From an uncultured Polymorphobacter sp. (GTDB taxonomy: Bacteria; Pseudomonadota; Alphaproteobacteria; Sphingomonadales; Sphingomonadaceae), in assembly GCA_937894055.1 (NCBI GenBank), contig CALDHQ010000604.1, forward strand, positions 1-5,120: 5,120 nt of DNA, written 5' to 3'. The first letter of the stretch is position 1; each line of letters starts with the position of its first letter. Under the pieces are notes generated by a model. It was given only the letters and a program-made list of their open reading frames with translations. It made no database searches and was not told the origin of the DNA. A program made the position numbers and the translations under genes. Positions 1-5,120 of this stretch are shown here, piece by piece.

Positions 1-898
1 CAGCCGGCGACTGGCCGTCGAGACCCGCCAGCTCGGCCGACAGCGCGGCGCCGAGGTTTGTGATCGCCTCGGCCGGCGCACGGTGGGCGCCGCCAGGTTC
101 GGCGACAACGCGGTCGATGACGCCGAGCTTGAGCAGGTCGGCGGCGGTCAGCTTCATCGCCTCGGCGGCTTCGGCGGCGCGCGACGCAGCCTTGTCATCG
201 CCGCGCCACAGGATCGACGCGCAGCCTTCGGGCGAAATCACCGCATAGACGGCGTTTTCAAACATCACGATGCGGTTGGCCGCCGCCAGTCCGATGGCGC
301 CGCCCGACATGCCTTCGCCGACAATCGCGGCGATCATCGGCACCGGCAGATCGAGGCTGGCCTGCGTCGCGCGGGCAATCGCTTCGGCCTGGCCGCGCGC
401 TTCGCCTTCGGCGCCGGGATAGGCACCGGCGGTATCGACCAGCGTGATCACTGGCAGCCCGAAGCGCCCGGCCAGCTCCATCAGGCGTATCGCCTTGCGA
501 TAACCTTCGGGGCGTCCCATGCCAAAGTTGTGCTTGACGCGCGACGCGGTGTCGGCGCCCTTTTCATGGCCGATGACCATCACCGAGCGGCCATTGAAAC
601 GTCCCATGCCGCCGATGATTGCCGCATCTTCGGCGAAGCCGCGGTCGCCCGACAGCGGCGTGAATTCGGTAATCAGCGCTGCGACATAGTCCTTGAAATG
701 CGGGCGTTCGGGGTGGCGCGCAACTTGCGTACGCTGCCACGGCGTCAGCTTTGAGTAGAGCGCCGCAGCCGCCTTGTCGGCGCGCGCATCGAGCTTGGCG
801 GCGGCCTTTTCGCCCGCCGGCGTGCCGGTGGCGCGCAGTTCCGCCGCGCGGGCAGCGGCCTCGGCGAGCGGTTTTTCAAAATCGAGGTAGGTTGTCAT
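1..898 (-). CDS. accA: Acetyl-CoA carboxylase carboxyltransferase subunit alpha (3' end cut by window)
   Basis: This is the alpha subunit of the carboxyltransferase half of acetyl-CoA carboxylase. With AccD it moves the carboxyl group from carboxybiotin-AccB to acetyl-CoA, giving malonyl-CoA for fatty acid synthesis in the cytoplasm. The frame is open from the ATG at 898-896 to the left edge, 299 codons, with no stop. Family members are about 313-320 residues, so only a short C-terminal tail is missing. Seen in the translation: an N-terminal helical start ([12 protein letters not shown]), the crotonase-fold segment [17 protein letters not shown] at about residues 154-170, the oxyanion-type glycine motif GEGMSGGA at 194-201 and [10 protein letters not shown] at 222-231. 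The DTAGAYPG form, with Ala where E. coli has Pro, is to my knowledge common in alphaproteobacteria. The only start signal is a weak GGCGGA just before the ATG. The gene is divergent from the chaA homologue. The identification is secure. Confidence 0.97.
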   Translation of the reverse strand, partial: MTTYLDFEKPLAEAAARAAELRATGTPAGEKAAAKLDARADKAAAALYSKLTPWQRTQVARHPERPHFKDYVAALITEFTPLSGDRGFAEDAAIIGGMGRFNGRSVMVIGHEKGADTASRVKHNFGMGRPEGYRKAIRLMELAGRFGLPVITLVDTAGAYPGAEGEARGQAEAIARATQASLDLPVPMIAAIVGEGMSGGAIGLAAANRIVMFENAVYAVISPEGCASILWRGDDKAASRAAEAAEAMKLTAADLLKLGVIDRVVAEPGGAHRAPAEAITNLGAALSAELAGLDGQSPA

Positions 899-927
899 GG
901 TCCGCCATGTCTGGAGCGTAGCGGATT

Positions 928-957
928 GCGTTACCGCAGCACGTCGCAAGGCGTCAA
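928..957 (-). promoter_or_regulatory. Candidate accA promoter (TTGACGC - 15 nt - GGTAACGC)
   Basis: Read on the minus strand, TTGACGC lies at 957-951 and GGTAACGC at 935-928, with a 15-nt spacer. The first element fits the Caulobacter-type housekeeping -35 (TTGACGS) exactly. The second fits the GCTANAWC -10 only in part, and the usual spacer is 10-14 nt. Transcription would begin about 20-25 nt upstream of the accA ATG. The position is sensible for the divergent gap, but the -10 match is weak and no transcript evidence is available. Confidence 0.35.
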
Positions 958-969
958 TGCGCGTGCTGC
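936..969. repeat. 8-bp inverted repeat in the accA/chaA divergent gap
   Basis: GCAGCACG (936-943) and CGTGCTGC (962-969) are perfect inverted copies separated by 18 bp. Neither strand has a T-run after the dyad, so it does not look like an intrinsic terminator. One arm lies just upstream of the candidate accA -35 and the other lies between the -35 and -10, as expected for an operator. It could equally be chance or an RNA hairpin in a chaA leader. Confidence 0.45.
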
Positions 970-998
970 ATCGCAGCGACGGCCATCATGGTGTTGCG

Positions 999-1042
999 CG
1001 ACCGGAAATTCCGCGCCAGAACGACCGGCGGAACTCGTTCCG
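999..1042 (+). repeat. Two related dyads with CGGAA/TTCCG arms in the chaA leader
   Basis: The first dyad is CGGAA-A-TTCCG (1003-1013) and the second is CGGAA-CTCG-TTCCG (1029-1042, where the arms extend to CGGAAC/GTTCCG). Each is preceded by the same heptamer CGACCGG (999-1005, overlapping the first dyad, and 1022-1028). The second dyad ends 12 nt before the chaA ribosome binding site. The duplicated arrangement suggests either paired binding sites for a regulator or a leader RNA fold that affects chaA translation. I do not recognise the motif. Confidence 0.45.
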
Positions 1043-1054
1043 GGGGCATTTTAC

Positions 1055-1060
1055 AGGGGA
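1055..1060 (+). promoter_or_regulatory. Ribosome binding site of chaA homologue
   Basis: AGGGGA lies 5 nt before the ATG at 1066 and is the only good Shine-Dalgarno match near the start of this frame, so it fixes the start codon. Confidence 0.75.
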
Positions 1061-1065
1061 TTTGA

Positions 1066-2154
1066 ATGACTGACGCCACGCACGCCACCCTGCCGCGCTG
1101 GTCCTGGATTGCACCGCTGCTTGGCGTCGCAGGCGCTGCCGCCGCACTCGGACTCGGCATTCACGGCGGGCTGCTTGCCGTCGTCATTTTGGCGGTGCTG
1201 ATCGGCGCGGTGCTGGCGTGCGTCCATCATGCCGAAACCATCGCGCACCGCATCGGCGAGCCCTATGGCGCGCTGGTGCTGGCGATTGCGGTGACCATCG
1301 TCGAAGTCTCGCTGATCGTCACGCTGATGCTCGCGGGCGGTCACGACACCGAAACGCTGGCGCGGGATTCGGTATTCGCGGCGTTCATGATCGCCACTAC
1401 CGGCATCACCGGCGCCTGCCTGCTGGTCAGCGGGATACGGTTTGGCGAGGCGAATTTCCAGGCGCGCGGCGCCAGCGCCACCTTGTCGGTGCTGGCGACG
1501 CTGGCGGTGCTGACGCTGGTATTGCCGAACTATACAATCCATTCGGTTGGACCGTCATTCAGCCCGGCGCAGCTGACGTTTGTCGCGGTGGTATCGCTGC
1601 TGCTCTACATGACATTCCTGTTCGTTCAGACGGTGCGTCACCGGGGCGATTTCCTCGGGGTCGATATCGAAACCGGTCACATCGAAGCGCGGCCAACCAA
1701 TCGTCAGTCGTTGCAAGCCGCGGCGTTGCTGCTGGTCGGCCTCGTCGCGGTTGTGGCGCTCGCCAAGTCGCTGGCGCCGACGCTCGACCGGCTCGTCGGC
1801 GATTTCGGCGCACCGCCGGCCGCCGCCGGCGTGGTCATCGCCGCGCTGGTGATGCTGCCCGAAGGCCTGTCGGCGCTGCGCGCGACGCGTGCCAACCGGC
1901 TGCAAATCGGGCTTAATCTGGCGCTCGGCTCGGCACTCGCCACGATCAGCCTGACCATTCCGGGCGTCGCGCTGGCGTCGTTCGTGCTAGGCGTACCACT
2001 GGTGCTCGGCATCGGGCCCGAAGAAACCGTGCTGCTGATGCTGACGCTGCTGATCAGCGCCATCACGCTGGTGACGGGCCGTGCGACGATCCTGCAAGGC
2101 GCCGTGCACCTGACGATTTTCGCGGTGTTCTTGCTGCTGGCGGCAATTCCCTGA
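1066..2154 (+). CDS. chaA: ChaA-type calcium (sodium)/proton antiporter
   Basis: This is an inner-membrane cation/proton exchanger of the CaCA superfamily, ChaA/CAX type. It is expected to export Ca2+, and perhaps Na+ or K+, in exchange for protons, which helps in alkaline or cation stress. The 362-residue product (E. coli ChaA is 366) has about 11 hydrophobic segments and the two inverted CAX repeats. The first repeat contains GEPYGALVLAIAVTIVEVSL (about 64-83), with E65 and E80 as likely ion ligands. The second contains LPEGLSALRA (264-273), with E266, followed by NLALGSALATISLT (284-297). The soluble link between the halves (about 190-213) is short and only mildly acidic, whereas E. coli has an Asp/Glu/His-rich stretch there. 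The end TGRATILQGAVHL is also ChaA-like. The gene stands alone on its strand and converges on trmB with 8 bp between stops. The family call is firm; ion preference cannot be read from sequence. Confidence 0.93.
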   Translation: MTDATHATLPRWSWIAPLLGVAGAAAALGLGIHGGLLAVVILAVLIGAVLACVHHAETIAHRIGEPYGALVLAIAVTIVEVSLIVTLMLAGGHDTETLARDSVFAAFMIATTGITGACLLVSGIRFGEANFQARGASATLSVLATLAVLTLVLPNYTIHSVGPSFSPAQLTFVAVVSLLLYMTFLFVQTVRHRGDFLGVDIETGHIEARPTNRQSLQAAALLLVGLVAVVALAKSLAPTLDRLVGDFGAPPAAAGVVIAALVMLPEGLSALRATRANRLQIGLNLALGSALATISLTIPGVALASFVLGVPLVLGIGPEETVLLMLTLLISAITLVTGRATILQGAVHLTIFAVFLLLAAIP

Positions 2155-2162
2155 GCGGTCAG

Positions 2163-2858
2163 TCAGAGCCGCAGATAGCGGAAATACCAGACTTCGTGTC
2201 CTAGCCGCCGCGCTTTCGCCTCGTAGCGTGTTTGCGGCCAGTCGGCGGGGCGGGTGTTCCAGTCAGCGGGGCCGGTGACCTGCCATGCGAAGTCATGGCG
2301 CTTGGCCATTTGCATCAGCGTCCAGCGGCAATAGATATCGTGGTCGGTGCCGATGCGCAGTTCGGCGCCCGGCTTGAGCTTGGCGGCCAGCATGTCGAGC
2401 GGCCCCGGATTGACGAAGCGGCGCTTGGCGTGGCGCATCTTGGGCCAGGGGTCGGGATGCAGCAGAAAGGCGCGGTCGAGCGAGGCATCGGGCAGCCGTT
2501 CGAGCACTTCGAGCGCATCGCCCATGTGCAGCCGGACGTTGGTCAGTTCGCCCGCCTGGATATGCCCAAGCGCGCCGACGACGCCGTTGAGAAACGGCTC
2601 GCAACCGATCAGTCCGACACCGGGGTTGGCGGCGGCCTGTCCGGCCAGATGTTCGCCCGCGCCGAAGCCGATTTCGAGCCACAGCGGGCAATCGCGCCCG
2701 AACAACGCCTGCGCATCGAGCGGGCCTTCGGGGACGGCGACGCGCGGCAGCAAATCCTCGACAAGTGCGGCCTGGCCAACACGCAACGCATGGCCCTGCC
2801 GCCGCCCGTACAAGCGGCGCAGCGTGGTCGGGTCGGCAACTACATCAATGTGCGGCAT
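2163..2858 (-). CDS. trmB: tRNA (guanine-N7)-methyltransferase TrmB
   Basis: TrmB uses S-adenosylmethionine to methylate N7 of G46 in the variable loop of tRNAs. The predicted product is 231 residues, a normal length for the family. Seen in order: RLYGRRQGHALRVGQ (15-29), the SAM-binding motif LEIGFGAGEHL (61-71), the acidic strand-2 end GCEPF (85-89), GDALEVL (113-119), the signature HPDPWPKMRHAKRRF (134-148), GTDHDIY (170-176), and the C-terminal TRYEAKARRLGHEVWYF (210-226). The frame stays open upstream to 3209, but those residues overlap the preceding gene out of frame and resemble no TrmB. The start at 2858 gives the family length and lies one base after the previous stop (TGA-C-ATG). 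The only start signal is a weak AAGAAG inside the upstream gene, which suggests translational coupling. It shares a cluster with metK, the source of its cofactor. Confidence 0.95.
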   Translation of the reverse strand: MPHIDVVADPTTLRRLYGRRQGHALRVGQAALVEDLLPRVAVPEGPLDAQALFGRDCPLWLEIGFGAGEHLAGQAAANPGVGLIGCEPFLNGVVGALGHIQAGELTNVRLHMGDALEVLERLPDASLDRAFLLHPDPWPKMRHAKRRFVNPGPLDMLAAKLKPGAELRIGTDHDIYCRWTLMQMAKRHDFAWQVTGPADWNTRPADWPQTRYEAKARRLGHEVWYFRYLRL

Positions 2859-2859
2859 G

Positions 2860-3360
2860 TCACTTCTTGCAGGTCGTGACCGCCGCGTAGCGCTCGCCGT
2901 TCCAGCGATACAGCGGCTTGCAGGCGCCGGCCAATTGCACTTCGGCATCGGGCCAACCCTGATAGCCGGGCGCGACCATGCGAACGATGCCGAGGCCGTC
3001 GAGCAGGAGCTTCCACTGGCCGTCGGGACCCTTGGCGATGATGGCGAAAAAATTGCCGTCGGGGTCGTAGCAAGACCCGGTGTCGCGCAGCAGTGCCTCG
3101 GTGCGGCCATCGCCATTGACGTCGCGGATGATGACCGACGGTGGGTTGGTGGCCGAGAAATTGACCGGCAGGTTGCAGCGGTTGAGCACGCGATCACCTT
3201 CGAAGACAAAGCCTGCGGCGCGCAGCATCGCCGGTCGCTCGGCGGGGATCAACAAGTCATAGCCGTTGATGCGATCGGTCACCGGCGCCTGCTGCGCGGC
3301 GGCTGCCGTGGCACCGGCTGTGGCCAGCACTGCAATGAAAAATGCCTTGAACGCGCGCAT
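2860..3360 (-). CDS. Exported protein of unknown function with a calcium-loop-like motif (paralogue of the gene at 3425-3871)
   Basis: The 166-residue product starts with a clear Sec signal peptide: a basic start (MRAFK), a hydrophobic core and an Ala-rich end, with likely cleavage near A22/Q23. It should be periplasmic or secreted. I do not recognise a named family. The mature part has D80-V-N-G-D-G-R-T-E88, which resembles the single calcium loop of FG-GAP/VCBS or EF-hand-like proteins. It also has FFAIIAKGPDGQW (104-116), GWPDAE (135-140) and KPLYRWNGERY (148-158). Four cysteines (62, 97, 147, 164) could form two disulfides; the first two are shared with the neighbouring paralogue. The ATG at 3360 is preferred because GAGGT precedes it and the signal peptide begins there. 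The open frame continues upstream to 3570 only as an out-of-frame shadow of the paralogue. The stop overlaps nothing and is one base from the trmB start. The coding call is firm; the function is unknown. Confidence 0.85.
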   Translation of the reverse strand: MRAFKAFFIAVLATAGATAAAAQQAPVTDRINGYDLLIPAERPAMLRAAGFVFEGDRVLNRCNLPVNFSATNPPSVIIRDVNGDGRTEALLRDTGSCYDPDGNFFAIIAKGPDGQWKLLLDGLGIVRMVAPGYQGWPDAEVQLAGACKPLYRWNGERYAAVTTCKK

Positions 3361-3366
3361 ATGACT

Positions 3367-3371
3367 ACCTC
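3367..3371 (-). promoter_or_regulatory. Ribosome binding site deciding the start at 3360
   Basis: On the minus strand GAGGT lies 6 nt before the ATG at 3360-3358. It supports this start over the longer open frame, which would run through the preceding gene. Confidence 0.65.
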
Positions 3372-3380
3372 GAAAATGTT

Positions 3381-3401
3381 GCGGCGCGACGCTAGCGCCG
3401 C
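3381..3401 (-). terminator. GC-rich hairpin between the paralogues (possible weak terminator or attenuator)
   Basis: On the minus strand GCGGCGC and GCGCCGC form a perfect 7-bp stem around a 7-nt loop (TAGCGTC). It is followed by AACATTTTCG, which has only four T's in a row. That is poor for a full intrinsic terminator but could give partial termination or protect the 3' end of the upstream message. It lies 20 nt before the next start codon. Confidence 0.35.
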
Positions 3402-3408
3402 GACCGCG

Positions 3409-3422
3409 GCGGGTAAACCCGC
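3409..3422 (-). repeat. Small hairpin directly after the stop codon of the 148-residue gene
   Basis: GCGGG-TTTA-CCCGC gives a 5-bp stem with a four-base loop (or 6 bp with two bases), two bases after the TAG stop. It stands immediately upstream of the larger hairpin at 3381-3401, so the 64-bp gap holds two tandem stems. It has no T-run of its own. A role in mRNA processing or 3'-end protection is an inference. Confidence 0.4.
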
Positions 3423-3424
3423 AG

Positions 3425-3871
3425 CTATTGGTATTTCGTGCCGTCCCAGTGCAGGACGGGACGCAGCTTGAGCGCCGGCTCGCCATATTCAATGTCGCGC
3501 CAGCCGCTCTGACGGGTGTCGAGCGACACCGCGACGCCCGTCGCGCCGCCGACCTTGCGCCAGCTGCCATCGGTGTTGCGGACCATGATGCTGAAGGCTT
3601 GGGCCTGGCGGCCGAAGCATACGGCGTTGATTTCGGTCAGGATGACTTCGGGATTGCCGTCACCCGACAGGTCAACCGAATCGAACGTGAAGCGCGACGC
3701 CGGCGCCGCGGTGTTGCTGGTGGTGTTGCAGCCCATCGCAAAGCCGCCACGCACGACAAAATCGGCGCCTTTGTAGATCGCGGTGGTTTCGGCTTCGCTG
3801 AGCGTGGCCGGTGCTGCCGTTGCGGCAACGCCGGCCAGTGTCATGACAACCGCGATGATGCGCGCAACCAT
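3425..3871 (-). CDS. Exported protein of unknown function with a calcium-loop-like motif (paralogue of the gene at 2860-3360)
   Basis: The 148-residue product has an N-terminal signal peptide (MVARIIAVVMTLAGVAATAA), with likely cleavage near residue 19 or 20, so it should act outside the cytoplasm. I do not recognise a named family. It shares a near-gapless pattern with the next gene downstream: a DFVVRG segment (37-42), C48-N49, the D67-L-S-G-D-G-N-P-E75 loop, C85, FSIMVRNTDGSW (93-104), GWRDIE (123-128) and RPVLHWDGTKY (137-147). From C85 to E128 I count 11 identities in 44 positions without a gap, plus many conservative changes. The shared cysteines could form a disulfide; the extra C-terminal pair of its partner is absent. 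A longer start at 3904 exists, but the ATG at 3871 has a strong GGGGAGGG and begins the signal peptide. It lies 56 bp downstream of metK. The coding call is firm; the function is unknown. Confidence 0.85.
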   Translation of the reverse strand: MVARIIAVVMTLAGVAATAAPATLSEAETTAIYKGADFVVRGGFAMGCNTTSNTAAPASRFTFDSVDLSGDGNPEVILTEINAVCFGRQAQAFSIMVRNTDGSWRKVGGATGVAVSLDTRQSGWRDIEYGEPALKLRPVLHWDGTKYQ

Positions 3872-3875
3872 CCTG

Positions 3876-3883
3876 CCCTCCCC
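3876..3883 (-). promoter_or_regulatory. Strong ribosome binding site deciding the start at 3871
   Basis: GGGGAGGG on the minus strand, with the GGAGG core at 3881-3877, stands about 5 nt before the ATG at 3871-3869. In the alternative reading from 3904 this purine run would lie inside the coding sequence, just before the signal peptide, so the shorter start is preferred. Confidence 0.7.
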
Positions 3884-3894
3884 GTTCGCACGGC

Positions 3895-3921
3895 AGGCTA
3901 GCATGGAACGGTCGCGCGCAA
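3895..3921 (-). promoter_or_regulatory. Possible internal promoter for the paralogue pair and trmB
   Basis: In the short gap after metK the minus strand reads TTGCGCG (3921-3915), 12 nt, then GCTAGCCT (3902-3895). The GCTA core and the spacing fit the Caulobacter-type GCTANAWC -10, but the -35 matches TTGACGS at only about four of seven positions. If real, it would let the downstream genes be transcribed apart from metK. Weak evidence. Confidence 0.25.
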
Positions 3922-3927
3922 AATCGC

Positions 3928-5120
3928 TCAGAGCGCCGCCTTGAGTTTGTCGACGAGGTCGAGCTTTTCCCAGCTGAAGCCGCCTTCGGCATCGGGCTGG
4001 CGGCCGAAATGGCCGTACGCCGCGCTACGCTGGTAGATCGGCTTGTTGAGCCCGAGGTGCGTGCGGATGCCCTTGGGCGTCAGGCGCACGAGCTGCGGCA
4101 GCAGCGCTTCGAGCTTGCTTTCCTCGACCGTGCCGGTGCCATGCAGGTCGACATAGACCGACAGCGGCTCGGCAACGCCGATGGCGTAGCTCAGCTGGAT
4201 CGTGCAGCGGCGCGCGAGGCCGGCGGCCACGACGTTCTTCGCCAGATAGCGCGTGATGTAGGCTGCCGAACGATCGACCTTTGTCGGGTCCTTGCCGCTG
4301 AACGCGCCGCCACCGTGCGGGCAGGCGCCGCCGTAGGTGTCGACGATGATCTTGCGGCCGGTCACGCCGGCGTCACCATCAGGGCCACCGATTTCGAAGC
4401 GGCCGGTCGGGTTGACGTGGATGACGGTGTCCTTGGTGATGAAGCCCTTGGGCAGCACATCGTTGAACACGCCGATGACATAGTCGCGCAGCTTGGCATA
4501 CTTCGCCGGATCGCCTTCGCCGCCGTGGAAATAATAGTCGGGCGCATGCTGCGTCGAGACGACGAGAGCGGTGGCGCGCACCGGCACTTCGTTTTCATAG
4601 GCGAGCGTCACCTGGCTCTTGGCATCGGGTTCAAGGAACGGCGCCTTGCCCGAATGGCGGTCGGCGGCCATGCGCTCGAGGATCTTGTGCGAATAATACA
4701 GCGTCGCGGGCATGTAGTCGGGGGTTTCGTCGGTCGCGTAACCGAACATGATGCCCTGGTCGCCGGCGCCTTCGTCCTTGTTGCCCGATTCGTCGACGCC
4801 CTGCGCGATGTGCGCCGATTGCGGGTGCAGGTGGTTTTCGAAGACGAGGTTCTGCCAGTGGAAACCGTCCTGCTCGTAACCGATGCGCTTGACGGTTTCG
4901 CGCACGACCTTCTGGATTTCTTCCTGTGCGCCCGGCGCCCAGTTGCCGTCCTTGTCGATCATGCCGACCCCGCGGACTTCGCCGGCCAGCACGACGCGGT
5001 TGGTCGTGGTCAGCGTTTCGCAAGCAATGCGGGCTTCGGGATCTTTCGACAGGAAGAGATCCACGATCGCATCCGAAATCTGATCCGAAACCTTGTCCGG
5101 ATGGCCTTCGGACACGCTTT
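3928..5120 (-). CDS. metK: S-adenosylmethionine synthase (methionine adenosyltransferase), 5' end cut by window
   Basis: MetK joins methionine and ATP to make S-adenosylmethionine, releasing phosphate and pyrophosphate. It is a cytoplasmic, essential enzyme that works as a tetramer. The visible reading starts [17 protein letters not shown], which matches the family's N-terminal ATP-site motif, so only about ten residues lie beyond the right edge. The GTG at 5115 is an internal Val codon and not the start. Numbering from that Val as 1: [12 protein letters not shown] is at 116-127, [13 protein letters not shown] at 238-250, [12 protein letters not shown] at 252-263, the glycine-rich [20 protein letters not shown] at 267-286, and AAYGHFGR near the C-terminus (365-372). 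All key blocks are intact and the C-terminal end (KLKAAL, then TGA) is complete. It is the first visible gene of a minus-strand cluster ending in the SAM-dependent trmB. Any SAM riboswitch would lie outside the window. Confidence 0.97.
   Translation of the reverse strand, partial: SVSEGHPDKVSDQISDAIVDLFLSKDPEARIACETLTTTNRVVLAGEVRGVGMIDKDGNWAPGAQEEIQKVVRETVKRIGYEQDGFHWQNLVFENHLHPQSAHIAQGVDESGNKDEGAGDQGIMFGYATDETPDYMPATLYYSHKILERMAADRHSGKAPFLEPDAKSQVTLAYENEVPVRATALVVSTQHAPDYYFHGGEGDPAKYAKLRDYVIGVFNDVLPKGFITKDTVIHVNPTGRFEIGGPDGDAGVTGRKIIVDTYGGACPHGGGAFSGKDPTKVDRSAAYITRYLAKNVVAAGLARRCTIQLSYAIGVAEPLSVYVDLHGTGTVEESKLEALLPQLVRLTPKGIRTHLGLNKPIYQRSAAYGHFGRQPDAEGGFSWEKLDLVDKLKAAL

Noticed and set aside
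83..754. Long plus-strand open frame across accA
   Set aside because: It lies entirely opposite accA, has an Arg/Ala/Gly/His-rich composition typical of an antisense frame in high-GC DNA, and shows no domain.
936..969. Intrinsic terminator at the 8-bp inverted repeat
   Set aside because: The 18-nt loop is long and there is no T-run after it on either strand; an operator or leader element is a better reading.
926..1022. sigma70-type promoter for chaA (for example TTGCGC at 994-999)
   Set aside because: No -10 with more than a few matching bases lies at a suitable distance; the chaA promoter could not be placed from sequence alone.
1051..2066. Minus-strand open frames (1051-1542, 1555-1905, 1704-2066) and the plus-strand frame 1218-1916 over chaA
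   Set aside because: All are in other frames of a clear membrane transporter gene; the compositions are low in complexity and none has a start signal or recognisable motif.
2859..3209. 117-residue N-terminal extension of TrmB
   Set aside because: The extension overlaps the preceding exported-protein gene out of frame, matches nothing in TrmB, and would give a product much longer than the family's roughly 230 residues.
2347..3471. 374-residue plus-strand open frame opposite trmB and its neighbour
   Set aside because: It spans three minus-strand gene regions, is rich in Ser/Arg/Pro/Ala, and the genes opposite have family motifs or signal peptides with good ribosome binding sites.
3361..3570. 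70-residue N-terminal extension of the 166-residue protein
   Set aside because: It runs through the 3' end of the paralogue gene in another frame and would bury the signal peptide; the ATG at 3360 has its own GAGGT.
5113..5115. GTG as the start codon of metK
   Set aside because: It encodes the Val of the conserved S-V-S-E-G-H-P-D-K motif; the family has about ten more residues upstream, which fall outside the window.

Overview
The window is high-GC DNA, roughly 65% by eye, packed with genes. It looks like an alphaproteobacterial chromosome, most likely from the sphingomonad group. That inference rests on the style of the AccA, TrmB and MetK proteins, the metK/trmB neighbourhood and the Caulobacter-like look of the candidate promoters; no 16S or other decisive marker is present. 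It contains no tRNA, rRNA, CRISPR array, insertion sequence or phage gene that I can see.

Layout. Bases 1-898 (minus strand) hold accA, the alpha subunit of acetyl-CoA carboxyltransferase; its last few codons lie beyond the left edge. Bases 899-1065 form a divergent control region with three inverted repeats and a candidate accA promoter. Bases 1066-2154 (plus strand) encode a ChaA-type Ca2+(Na+)/H+ antiporter, which converges on the next cluster with only 8 bp between stop codons. Bases 2163-5120 (minus strand) form a four-gene cluster read from right to left. It starts with metK (5' end outside the window), followed by a 148-residue exported protein, a 166-residue exported protein and trmB.

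How the genes fit together. MetK makes S-adenosylmethionine and TrmB uses it to methylate G46 of tRNA, so the two ends of the cluster are linked by a metabolite. The two genes between them are of unknown function. They are diverged tandem paralogues: each has a signal peptide, one calcium-loop-like D-x-(N/S)-G-D-G segment, a conserved cysteine pair and a C-terminal (K/R)P-x-x-x-W-(D/N)G-x-x-Y motif. The second is separated from trmB by a single base (TGA-C-ATG), so trmB translation probably depends on it. This embedded pair is the least explained part of the window. The rest is ordinary housekeeping plus one ion transporter.
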